Assembly (NCBI RefSeq): GCF_017599305.1 | Contig: NZ_JAGFWR010000010.1 | Coordinates: 124,001 to 188,000 of the forward strand | From: Micromonospora antibiotica | GTDB lineage: Bacteria; Actinomycetota; Actinomycetes; Mycobacteriales; Micromonosporaceae | Length of the DNA stretch: 64,000 nt | Direction of reading: 5' to 3' | Shown: in pieces, positions 16,509 to 25,800 of the stretch | How the letters are laid out: every line of letters starts with the position of its first letter | Numbering within the stretch: the stretch's first letter is position 1 | Notes under the pieces: model-generated | Seen by the model: the letters and a program-made list of their open reading frames with translations, nothing else | Databases searched by the model: none | What the model was told of the DNA's origin: nothing | Made by a program: the position numbers and the translations under genes

Positions 16509-18197
16509 ATGAACGCCGACGAGATCGCCGCCGGACGGGCACGCTGGCAGGCCCGGTACGACGCCGCGCGCAAGCGGGACGCGGACTTCACCACCCTGTC
16601 CGGCACCACCGTGCAACCGGTGTACGGGCCGCCCGAGGGCACCGCCTACCCCGGGTTCGAACGGATCGGCTGGCCGGGCGAGTTCCCGTACACCCGGGGG
16701 TTGCACCCGACCGGCTACCGCGGTCGGGCCTGGACGATCCGGCAGTTCGCCGGCTTCGGCAACGCCCAGCAGACCAACGAGCGGTACAAGATGATCCTCG
16801 GCGCGGGCGGCGGTGGGCTCTCCGTCGCGTTCGACATGCCGACCCTGATGGGGCGCGACTCCGACGACCCGCAGGCGCTCGGCGAGGTCGGCCACTGCGG
16901 GGTCGCGGTGGACACCGCAGCCGACATGGAGACGCTCTTCGACGGCATCGACCTGGCCGGCGTCACCACCTCGATGACGATCTCCGGGCCGGCGGTGCCG
17001 GTGTTCTGCATGTACCTGGTCGCCGCCGAGCGGCAGGGCGTCGACCTGTCCCGGCTGGACGGCACGTTGCAGACCGACATCTTCAAGGAGTACATCGCGC
17101 AGAAGGAGTGGCTGTTCGACCCCGAGCCGCACCTGCGCCTGATCGGCGACCTGATGGAATACTGCGCCGCCGAGATCCCCCGCTACAAGCCGCTGTCGGT
17201 CTCCGGCTACCACATCCGCGAGGCCGGTTCCACCGCCGCGCAGGAGCTGGCGTACACCCTGGCCGACGGGTTCGGCTACGTCGAGCTGGGGCTCTCGCGG
17301 GGGTTGGACGTCAACGTCTTCGCCCCCGGGCTGAGCTTCTTCTTCGACGCGCACCTGGACTTCTTCGAGGAGATCGCCAAGTTCCGGGCCGCCCGCCGGA
17401 TCTGGGCCCGCTGGCTGCGCGACGTCTACGGCGCGACCAGTGAGAAGGCCCTCTGGCTGCGGTTCCACACCCAGACCGCCGGGGTGTCGCTGACCGCGCA
17501 ACAACCGGTCAACAACGTGGTACGCACCGCCGTGGAGGCCCTCGCCGCCGTGCTCGGCGGCACCAACTCGCTGCACACCAACGCCCTCGACGAGACCCTG
17601 GCCCTGCCCACCGACGAATCGGCCGAGATCGCCCTGCGTACCCAGCAGGTGCTGATGGAGGAGATCGGGGTGACCAACGTGGCCGACCCGCTCGGCGGTT
17701 CCTGGTACGTCGAGGCGCTCACCGACGCCATCGAGGCCGAGGCGGAGGCGATCTTCGCCCGGATCCGGCAGCTCGGCGGCGAGGGCCCGCACCAGATCGG
17801 CCCGATGACCTCCGGCATCCTGCGCGGCATCGAGGACGGCTGGTTCACCGGGCACATCGCCGAGTCGGCCTTCACCTACCAGCAGGCGCTGGAAAAGGGC
17901 GACAAGAAGATCGTCGGGGTCAACTGCCACACCGGCACGACCGCCAAGGAGCTGGAGATCCTGCGCATCTCGCACGAGGTGGAGCTGGAGCAGCGCCGGG
18001 TCCTCGCCGAGCGCAAGGCCGCCCGTGACGACGCCGCGGTGACGGCGGCGGTGCAGCGCATGGTCGAGGTCAGCCGCACCGGCGGCAACATGATCCCGCC
18101 CATGCTCGACGCCGTCCGCGCCGAAGCCACCCTCGGCGAGATCTGCGACGCCCTGCGCGCCGAATGGGGCACCTACCGCGAACCCGCCCGCTTCTGA
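16509..18197 (+). CDS. icmA: Isobutyryl-CoA mutase large subunit (IcmA type)
   Basis: A 562-residue catalytic subunit of an adenosylcobalamin acyl-CoA mutase. It has only the TIM-barrel substrate domain; the B12-binding domain must come from a separate small subunit. The substrate-deciding residues read Phe80 (in IRQFAGFGNA) and Gln198 (in KEYIAQKE). From family knowledge this pair marks isobutyryl-CoA mutase, whereas methylmalonyl-CoA mutase has Tyr and Arg. It should interconvert isobutyryl-CoA and n-butyryl-CoA, linking valine breakdown with acetoacetyl/butyryl-CoA made by the thiolase and dehydrogenase in this window. GAGGAGG at about 16491 precedes ATG 16509. No small subunit is present nearby, so it must be encoded elsewhere. 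Confidence 0.9.
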   Translation: MNADEIAAGRARWQARYDAARKRDADFTTLSGTTVQPVYGPPEGTAYPGFERIGWPGEFPYTRGLHPTGYRGRAWTIRQFAGFGNAQQTNERYKMILGAGGGGLSVAFDMPTLMGRDSDDPQALGEVGHCGVAVDTAADMETLFDGIDLAGVTTSMTISGPAVPVFCMYLVAAERQGVDLSRLDGTLQTDIFKEYIAQKEWLFDPEPHLRLIGDLMEYCAAEIPRYKPLSVSGYHIREAGSTAAQELAYTLADGFGYVELGLSRGLDVNVFAPGLSFFFDAHLDFFEEIAKFRAARRIWARWLRDVYGATSEKALWLRFHTQTAGVSLTAQQPVNNVVRTAVEALAAVLGGTNSLHTNALDETLALPTDESAEIALRTQQVLMEEIGVTNVADPLGGSWYVEALTDAIEAEAEAIFARIRQLGGEGPHQIGPMTSGILRGIEDGWFTGHIAESAFTYQQALEKGDKKIVGVNCHTGTTAKELEILRISHEVELEQRRVLAERKAARDDAAVTAAVQRMVEVSRTGGNMIPPMLDAVRAEATLGEICDALRAEWGTYREPARF

Positions 18198-18370
18198 CCC
18201 ACCCCACCCCCGAGCCCACCCTCGGTCGATCATGGAGTTGTGGTGGTGGCAGAGCCTCATAAAAGGGGCGCTACGCCCACCACAACTCCATGATCGACGG
18301 GGTGGGGGCGGAGGGTGGGGGGCGGGAGTGGGGGGTGGGGGTGGGAGGGGAGAACGGGAGGTGAGAGTGG
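18198..18370. other. Composite element 3: C-tract, long hairpin, G-tract
   Basis: After the mutase stop come a short C-rich tract (18198-18222), a hairpin with 21-bp perfect arms starting TCGATCATGGAGTTGTGG (18226-18246 and 18277-18297), and a G-rich tract (about 18298-18365). An inner weak stem surrounds the AT-rich loop centre. It probably ends mutase transcription before the thioredoxin-like gene. Confidence 0.8.
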
Positions 18371-18429
18371 CAACTGTGGGCGTTGTGGCTGAGCCGGGGA
18401 CGGTGGGGATCGTGCGAGACTAGACAACC

Positions 18430-19353
18430 ATGAGCGACCCACGGATCACCTCGTCGATCTTCACCCGCGGCGCGGTCGACCTCAGCGCGCTGCGCGGCAC
18501 CGCCCCGGCCAGTTCCCGTCCCGCCACACCGAGCCAGACCGGTGCCTCCACCGGCCTGCCGGGCGGTCCCGCCACAGGTGGCGCCGCCGCCGCGCTCGAC
18601 GTGACCGAGGCGAACATCCAGTCCGAGGTGCTGGAACGGTCGATGACCACACCCGTGGTGGTCTTCTTCGGCGCGGCCGGCTACCCGGACAGCGACCAGT
18701 TCGCCCCGGTGCTGGAGCGGTTGGCGGCCGAGGGCGCCGGCCAGTGGGTCCTCGCCCGGGTCGACGTCCAGGGAAACCCGCGGATCGCGCAGATGTTCCA
18801 GATCCAGGCCATCCCCACCGTCTACGCGATCGTCGGCGGGCGGCCCATCGACGCCTTCCCCGGGGTGATCCCCGAGCCCCAGCTGCGCCAGTGGCTCGCC
18901 GCCGTGCTCAAGGCCGGTGGCGTCACCGTGGCCGAGCCGGAGGACCCGCGCCTCGACGAGGCCGACGACGCGTTGATGAGCGGCGACCTGGACGCCGCCG
19001 AGCAGGCGTACCGCAAGATCCTCGCCGAGTCCCCGGCGGACGCCGCAGCCGAGGCCGGGCTGGCCCAGGTCGGGGTGGCCCGGCGGGTCGCCGGCGCGGA
19101 CCCGCAGGCCGCCCTCGCCGCCGCGCAGGCCAACCCCGACGACGTCGACGCCCAGCTGCTCGCCGCCGACATCGAGGTGCTCAGCGGGATGGCCGAGCAG
19201 GCGTACGCGCGGCTGGTCGGGGTGGTCCGGCGGACCGCCGGTGACGACCGGGACAAGGCCCGCCAACACCTGATCGCCCTGTTCAGCATCGCCGGCCCGG
19301 ACGACCCCGCCGTGGCCTCCGCCCGACGCGCCCTGGCCAGCGCCCTGTTCTGA
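18430..19353 (+). CDS. Thioredoxin-fold/TPR protein (CnoX/YbbN-like), no active-site cysteines
   Basis: A 307-residue protein with a low-complexity first 50 residues, a thioredoxin fold (~55-165; VVVFFGAAGYPDSDQFAPVLERL, then QIQAIPTVYAIVGG) and TPR-like helices (~170-307). The usual CxxC of thioredoxin is replaced by residues around GYPDS, and no cysteine is present there, so it cannot act as a disulfide reductase. The domain order is that of E. coli CnoX (YbbN), a holdase that works with chaperonins. The cis-proline is retained (AIPT). A client-holding role is likely. It sits 76 bases upstream of the ureohydrolase on the same strand. Confidence 0.87.
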   Translation: MSDPRITSSIFTRGAVDLSALRGTAPASSRPATPSQTGASTGLPGGPATGGAAAALDVTEANIQSEVLERSMTTPVVVFFGAAGYPDSDQFAPVLERLAAEGAGQWVLARVDVQGNPRIAQMFQIQAIPTVYAIVGGRPIDAFPGVIPEPQLRQWLAAVLKAGGVTVAEPEDPRLDEADDALMSGDLDAAEQAYRKILAESPADAAAEAGLAQVGVARRVAGADPQAALAAAQANPDDVDAQLLAADIEVLSGMAEQAYARLVGVVRRTAGDDRDKARQHLIALFSIAGPDDPAVASARRALASALF

Positions 19354-19420
19354 ACCCCTGACACCCCCGCGCGGGCCGGCCCCCGGCCGGCCCGCCACCC
19401 ATCGAGGACGGGAGCCTGTG

Positions 19421-20503
19421 ATGCGCCGAATCGCCGTCCTCGACGCGCCGACCAACCTGGGTCTGCGCCCACCCACCTCCACCTCCGTCCCCGGCTGCGG
19501 CAAGGCCCCCGGCGCGCTGCGCGACCACGGGCTGCTGGCCCGACTGGGCGCCCGGGACGCCGGCTGCCTCACCGCCCCCCGGTACGACCCGGGCGACTGG
19601 CGGCCCGGCGACGGGGTCTGCCACGCCCGGGAGATCTCCGGCTACTCGACGGCGCTGGCCGACCGGATCGGCGCGATCATCGACCGGGGCGAGTTCCCCC
19701 TGGTCCTCGGCGGGGACTGCTCGGTGCTGCTCGGCTCGGCGCTGGCCATGCACCGGCTCGGCGAGGCGGTCGGCGGACGGATCGGGCTGGTCTTCGTCGA
19801 CGGCCACTCCGACTTCCGGCACCCCGGCAACGCCTCCTACGTGGGTGCGGCAGCCGGCGAGGACCTCGCCCTGGTGACCGGGCGCGGCCAGGCCGACCTG
19901 GCCGCCATCGAGGGGCGCCGACCGTACTTCCGGGACATCGACGTGGTGGTGCTCGGCATCCGGGCACAGGACGAGTACCGGCTCGACCTCCAGGCCGCCG
20001 GGATCACCACCCGACCGGTGCCGGCCCTGCGCGCCGAGGGCGCCGCCCGCAGCGCCCAGTGGGCGCACGAGCAACTGGCCGACTGCGCCGGCTACTGGGT
20101 GCACATCGACGTCGACGTGCTCGACCCGGCGGTGATGCCGGCCGTGGACGCCCCGGACCCCGGCGGGATCGCCTTCGCCGAGCTGGAGATCCTGCTCGGC
20201 GGGCTGGTGGATACCCCGCACTGCCTCGGCGTCGAGCTGACCGTCTTCGACCCCGACTACGACCCGGACGGTGCGTACGCCGCCGAGATCGTCAACACGG
20301 TCGTCGCCGGACTGGCCCCGGTGGTCGCCACGGACGCCGTCGCGCCCCGACTGCTGCCACCCCAGCCACACCCCACCGACCCCGGCCCGTCCCACTCCGG
20401 ACGAGCCGTCCCGGGGCCGTCCGTCCCCGAGCCCTTCGCCTCCGGGCCGGCTGTTTCCGGGCCGGCCGACGTGCCGGGGCGTGCCGAAGAGCCGGTCGCC
20501 TGA
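19421..20503 (+). CDS. Arginase/agmatinase-family ureohydrolase
   Basis: A 360-residue ureohydrolase, which binds a two-manganese centre and splits guanidino or formimino groups. Metal-site motifs are GGDCSVLLG (Cys in place of the usual His of GGDHS), VDGHSDF and HIDVDVLDP, followed by a glutamate in LGVELTVFDP. The substrate (arginine, agmatine, formiminoglutamate or another) cannot be set. The last ~50 residues are a Pro/Gly/Ser-rich extension not needed for the fold. ATG 19421 or the adjacent GTG 19418 follow a GGGAG site. It converges with the penicillin-binding protein over a strong hairpin. Confidence 0.85.
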   Translation: MRRIAVLDAPTNLGLRPPTSTSVPGCGKAPGALRDHGLLARLGARDAGCLTAPRYDPGDWRPGDGVCHAREISGYSTALADRIGAIIDRGEFPLVLGGDCSVLLGSALAMHRLGEAVGGRIGLVFVDGHSDFRHPGNASYVGAAAGEDLALVTGRGQADLAAIEGRRPYFRDIDVVVLGIRAQDEYRLDLQAAGITTRPVPALRAEGAARSAQWAHEQLADCAGYWVHIDVDVLDPAVMPAVDAPDPGGIAFAELEILLGGLVDTPHCLGVELTVFDPDYDPDGAYAAEIVNTVVAGLAPVVATDAVAPRLLPPQPHPTDPGPSHSGRAVPGPSVPEPFASGPAVSGPADVPGRAEEPVA

Positions 20504-20530
20504 GCACGATCCCCGGAAGGGTCGACGTTG

Positions 20531-20577
20531 CGCCCCTGACCCGCCCCGACAACGCCCGCCGGGGCGGGTCAGGGGCG
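20531..20577. terminator. Perfect 17-bp bidirectional hairpin
   Basis: CGCCCCTGACCCGCCCC (20531-20547) is exactly complementary to 20561-20577 over a 13-base loop. It overlaps the stop codon of the penicillin-binding protein gene and lies 27 bases after the ureohydrolase stop. There is no T-run. Confidence 0.8.
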
Positions 20578-22530
20578 GGCGCGCAGGAAGCGTTCGACGA
20601 TCGGGACGGCGCTGGCCGTACTCGACCCGCCCTGCTCGACGAAGACGGCGAACGCGACGTCCCCCCGCCACCCGACGAACCAGGCGTGGGTGTGCGCCGG
20701 GTCGTTGTCGTACTCGGCGGTGCCGGTCTTGCCGTACACCGGGCCACCGGGCACGTCGGACAGCGCCTTGCCGGTGCCGGCCGTGACCACCTCGCGCATC
20801 ATCGTCTTGAGCCCCGCCACCGACTCGGCCTTCAACGGCGGGCCGGCCTCGGCGGGTGCGGCCGGGGCCGGGTCGAGCACCAGCTTCGGCTGCTCCCAGC
20901 GGCCCCGGGCGACGGCGGCGGTGGCACCGGCCATGGCCAGCGGACTGACCACGGTGGTGCCCTGACCGATCGCCGCGGCGGCCTGCTCGGTGGGGGCGCC
21001 GCCGGTGGAGACCTTGCCGGTGAAGACGTCCGCGCCGAGGTCCCAGCTGCCCTCCAGGCCGAGGGTACGGCCGGTGGCGGCCAGCCCGTCCGGGCCGAGT
21101 TGCGGGGCCAGCGCCACGAAGGCCGTGTTGCAGGACTTGGCGAAGTCGGTGCGGAACGGCACCTTGCCGAGGACGAAGTCGTCGGAGTTCTTGAACGGCC
21201 GACCGTCCACCGCGCGGGTCTTGGGACAGTCGACGATGGTCTGTGGGGTCACCGCGCCCTTGTCCAGCAGGGCGAGGGCGCTGACCGTCTTGAAGGTGGA
21301 GCCCGGCGGCACCTGGGCGGTGAAGGCCAGGTTCTCCCCGGCCGCTCCGGGGCCGTTGGCGGCGGCGAGCACCGCGCCGTCGCTGATCCGCACCGCGACC
21401 AGGGCCGACCGTCGCTTCTCCGCCCGCAGTGCGCCGTCGGCGGCGTTCTGGACGGCCACGTCGAGGCTGGTGCGGACCGGCTCACCGGCGGTCGGTTCCT
21501 GTCGGAACGCCTCGGTGACGACGGTGCTGCCGCCCTCCGGGGTGGGTCGGCGGATCTCCACGATGGTGCCGGGAGCACCGCGCAGCCGCTCGTCGTAGCG
21601 GCCCTGCAGACCACCGTGGCCGACCAGGTCACCCTTGGCGTACCGGTCGGGGTGGGCGGCCAGGTCGTCGGCCTGCGCCTGGTCGACCGTGCCGAGCAGG
21701 GCGCGGGCGAACTCCCGGGTGGGGGCCAGGTCGAGCTTCTCGGCCCGGAACTTCGTCCCCGGCAGGTCGTAGATCCGGGGCCGGATCTGCCGGTACGCCT
21801 CGTCGCGTAACGTCACCACCTCGACGAAGGCGCCCGGATCGGCGTCGCGCAGCCGTTGCGGCAGGTCGCTGAGGTCCACCGGTGGGCTGATCGGCGGCTT
21901 GACCGCCTTGAACGCGGCATCGAGCCCTCCCACCAGGGCCTTGGCGTCGGTGACCTCGCCCGGCTGCACGCCGATGCGGACCACCGGGCGGGGCGCCACG
22001 ATCGGCTGCCCCGCGCCGTCCAGCACCCCGGCCCGGGGCGCGGCGGTCCGCCGCAGCGCCAGCCGGTCGCCCTTCTCCAGTTGCTCGTGCAGCACCTGGG
22101 GTTCCCAGATCACCTGCCACCGGTCGTCGCCGCTGTTCTGCCGCAGCCGGACCGGCCGCTGGTAGGCCCAGGTGGCCCCGCCCGGCAACGCCCAGCTGAT
22201 GTCGACCTTCGCGGTGGCGAGGTTCTTGGTGACCTCGGCGTCCCCGGCGCGACCCAGGGTGGGCGCGGTGGCGGCGAGATCGCCGGAGAGTGCCTTGATC
22301 TGCTCGGTGACGGTGGCGGCGGGCACTCTCGCCCCGGTCGGGTCGACAAATCCCACCTTGTCCAGCTTGCCGCTGCGCCAGCCGGCGAGGAACGCGTCCA
22401 CGCTGCCCGCCAGGTCGTCGTCGCCGGAGCAGCCGACGAGGGCACCGGCCGCCAGCACCGTGGCCGCCACGGCCGCGAGAGCCCGCCGCAGGGGAGTGCC
22501 GGGGCGGTGGTACGGGTACGACAGGGGCAT
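20569..22530 (-). CDS. Penicillin-binding protein with NTF2-like N-terminal domain
   Basis: A 653-residue D,D-transpeptidase that crosslinks peptidoglycan. A lipobox-like end (LVGC, about residue 28) follows the hydrophobic start, so it may be lipid-anchored rather than spanning the membrane. Next come an NTF2-like/MecA-N type domain (~35-150), a PBP dimerisation region (~160-310) and the transpeptidase domain with the catalytic Ser in PPGSTFKTV, the SCN motif and KTGTAEY. The domain order resembles mycobacterial PbpA/MecA-type class B enzymes. I took ATG 22530 because the signal sequence begins there; the much longer open frame upstream runs antisense through the glutamate dehydrogenase gene and is not real. 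It is divergent from gdh. Confidence 0.9.
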   Translation of the reverse strand: MPLSYPYHRPGTPLRRALAAVAATVLAAGALVGCSGDDDLAGSVDAFLAGWRSGKLDKVGFVDPTGARVPAATVTEQIKALSGDLAATAPTLGRAGDAEVTKNLATAKVDISWALPGGATWAYQRPVRLRQNSGDDRWQVIWEPQVLHEQLEKGDRLALRRTAAPRAGVLDGAGQPIVAPRPVVRIGVQPGEVTDAKALVGGLDAAFKAVKPPISPPVDLSDLPQRLRDADPGAFVEVVTLRDEAYRQIRPRIYDLPGTKFRAEKLDLAPTREFARALLGTVDQAQADDLAAHPDRYAKGDLVGHGGLQGRYDERLRGAPGTIVEIRRPTPEGGSTVVTEAFRQEPTAGEPVRTSLDVAVQNAADGALRAEKRRSALVAVRISDGAVLAAANGPGAAGENLAFTAQVPPGSTFKTVSALALLDKGAVTPQTIVDCPKTRAVDGRPFKNSDDFVLGKVPFRTDFAKSCNTAFVALAPQLGPDGLAATGRTLGLEGSWDLGADVFTGKVSTGGAPTEQAAAAIGQGTTVVSPLAMAGATAAVARGRWEQPKLVLDPAPAAPAEAGPPLKAESVAGLKTMMREVVTAGTGKALSDVPGGPVYGKTGTAEYDNDPAHTHAWFVGWRGDVAFAVFVEQGGSSTASAVPIVERFLRARP

Positions 22531-22869
22531 GGAGCTGGCACCTTCCGGGTGGCGGGCTGCCCTGCACGCTAGTACGCGGCGGCCGCCCGTACCGCCCCGC
22601 GCGGCCGGACCGGATCGCCGGGCGGGAGCGGTCGACGCCCTTCCCGCCCCGGTGGGCAGGGCGAAGAGGTGGGCCCCCGGGTGTTGTGAACATCCCACAG
22701 CGGGGTACTCGGCAGCCGGCCGACGTGGATCTGCAACAGGCGACCGGCCCAGAGTCGCGGACCGGACGTCCGGCCGACGGTCCGCCGACCGATGACCGGA
22801 ACGGCAGGGCCTAAGGTGGGGCGGCAGAGTGACCCACAACGCGGTGGGTCGTCGAGGGGAGTGGCACCC
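22531..22869. promoter_or_regulatory. Divergent promoter region of the PBP and glutamate dehydrogenase genes
   Basis: A 339-base gap with no convincing gene. A possible -10 hexamer TAAGGT occurs at about 22813-22818 on the plus strand, followed by CGAGGGGAG at 22854-22862 as the ribosome site for the dehydrogenase. I see no operator palindrome. Confidence 0.4.
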
Positions 22870-25800
22870 ATGGACCGGCGTCCGGCGATCAAACCGGGAC
22901 CCGACCTCCGGCAGACTGACACCGGCCGGGACGACAGCTTCGATTCGGCGACCGACGGGGACAGCCCGCCGATCGACGGGGACGGCTACGGTCGACTCGA
23001 CACAGGAGTGACCGGGTTGACCGGTTCCAGCATCGACACCCTCTACGACCTGGGGCTTCCGGTGGAAGCGCTCGGTGACGACGTGGAGGACGCCGAGCTC
23101 GACGAGCCGGTGCCCAACGCGGAGCGCCTGGTGGCCCAGGCGGTGGCGTTGGCCGGTGACGACCACGACGCGGCGACCCTGGTGGGCCGGTTCTGGCGGT
23201 TCGCGCCGGACGAGGAGCTGATCGGGTTCACCGCCGAGGAGATGCTCGACGCCGCCCGGGCCCACCGTGACCTGGCCCAGCAGCGGGTGCCGGGTGAGCT
23301 GAAGCTGCGCATCCTGCCCCCCGACGCCGACCAGCACCACACCGTCGTCGAGATCGTCACCGACGACATGCCGTTCCTGGTCGACTCGGTGACCGCCCTG
23401 CTCAACGCACACCACCTCGACGTACACCTGCTGGTGCACCCGTTGGTGGTGGTGCGGCGGGAGCCGCTGGGCCGGCTGACCGAGGTCTCCGCCGACGTGG
23501 AGCCGGACGACGCGATCGCCGGTGACCTGGTCGAGAGCTGGATGCGGATCGAGATCGACCCGGTCCGGGACGCCGACCAGCGGGACAAGCTGCGCCGCGA
23601 GTTGCAGCGGGTGCTCACCGACGTGCGGGAGGCCGTCGAGGACTGGCCGAAGATGCGGCAGCGGGCCCTGGCGCTCGCCGACGAGCTGTCCACCGCCCGG
23701 ACGGCGAACGACCGCCCACCGGTGCCGGAAAAGGACATCACCGACTCGGTGGAGCTGCTGCGCTGGCTGGCCCACGACCACTTCACCTTCCTCGGCTACC
23801 GGGAGTACCGGCTGGTCGACTCCGGCGGGCAGGGCGGCCCGGCGCTGGAGGCGGTGCTCGGCACCGGCCTGGGCATCCTGCGGTCGGACTCGCCCGAGGC
23901 GCGCGCGCTGTCGTCGATGACGCCGGAGGCGCACGAGAAGGTGATGGAGAAGCGGCTGCTGATCATCACCAAGGCGAACTCCCGGGCCACCGTGCACCGC
24001 TCGGCCTACCTGGACTACATCGGCTTCAAGATCTTCGACGAGGCCGGCCGGGTGGTCGGCGAGCGGCGGTTCCTGGGCCTGTTCTCCACCGCCGCCTACC
24101 GGACCAGCGTGCGGGAGCTGCCGGTGGTCCGCCGCAAGGTGGCCGAGGTGCTGGACCGGTCCGGGCTGAGTCAGCGCAGCCACTCCGGCAAGGACCTGCT
24201 CCAGATCCTGGAGACCTACCCGCGCGACGAGCTGTTCCAGATCAAGACCGACGACCTGTACCACGCGGTGGTCGGGGTGCTGCGGATGGCCGGCCGCCGG
24301 CAGCTGCGGGTGTTCCTGCGCCGCGACGCGTACGGGCGGTTCATCTCCTGCCTGATCTACCTGCCCCGGGACCGGTTCACCACCCAGAACCGGCTGCGCA
24401 TGCAGGACATCCTGCTGCGTGAGCTGAACGGGGTCGGGGTGGACTACACCACCCGGGTCACCGAGTCGATGCTGGCCCGGGTGCACTTCATCGTCCGGAC
24501 CGACCCGAACCGGCCGCCCGGGGAGATCGACGCCGACCTGCTCGCCGAGGAGCTGGCCGACGCCACCCGGCTCTGGGACGACGACTACCGGCTGGTGCTG
24601 GAGCGCAAGCTCGGCGACGAACAGTCCAAACGGCTCTTCGTCCGGTACGCCGACGCGTTCCCGGAGGGCTACAAGGACGGGCACACGCCGTACGAGGCGA
24701 TGAAGGACCTGGCCAAGCTGGAGCTGCTGGAGGAGCCCGGCCAGCTGGAGATGCACCTGTTCCGTAAGCAGTGGGCGCCCCGGCCGGGGCAGCGCGACGC
24801 CGGGGCCGACGAGGCGATGGACGTCCGGTTCAAGGTCTACCGGTACGGCGAGCCGATGATGCTCTCCGCCGTGCTGCCGGTGCTGCACTCGCTGGGCGTA
24901 CGGGTGGTCGACGAGCACCCGTACGAGGTGGACCGGATCGACGGCCGGGTCTTCCTGTACGACTTCGGGCTGCGTCTGCCCGAGGGGCACCAGGAGCTGG
25001 CCGAGGTGCGCCCGCACGTGGAGAACGCCTTCGCCGCCGCCTGGCGGGGTGAGGCCGAGGTGGACGGCTTCAACGAGCTGGTCCTGCGCGGCGGTCTGAC
25101 CTGGCGGCAGGTGGTGGTGCTGCGGGCGTACGCGAAGTACCTGCGGCAGACCGGGGCGGTCTTCTCCCAGGAGTACATGGAGCAGACCTTCATCGCGTAC
25201 CCGCGGATCGCCGCCCTGCTGGTGGAACTGTTCGAGGTGCGGTTCGCCCCGGACGGGCGCGAGGCGGAGCAGCGCCGGGAACGCAGCGGCGAGCTGGTCG
25301 ACGCGATCGGTGTCGCGCTGGACGACGTGGCCAGCCTCGACCAGGACCGCATCTTGCGCGCCTACCTGACGTTGATGCAGGCCACCCTGCGGACCAGCTT
25401 CTACCAGAAGCGCGCCGACGGGCGACCCAAGCCGTACGTGGCGTTCAAGCTGGACCCGCAGGCCATTCCGGACCTGCCGGCGCCCCGACCCAAGTTCGAG
25501 ATCTTCGTCTACTCGCCCCGGTTCGAGGGCGTGCACCTGCGCTACGGGCCGGTGGCCCGGGGCGGGCTGCGCTGGTCCGACCGGCGGGAGGACTTCCGCA
25601 CCGAGGTGCTCGGCCTGGTCAAGGCGCAGATGGTGAAGAACGCGGTGATCGTGCCGGTGGGTGCCAAGGGCGGCTTCGTGCTGAAGCAGAAGCCGGGGGA
25701 CCGGGACGAGGCGGTCGCCTGCTACCAGGAGTTCGTCGGCGCGATGCTCGACGTCACCGACAACATCGTCGCCGGGGACATCGTGCCGCCGGTGGACGTG

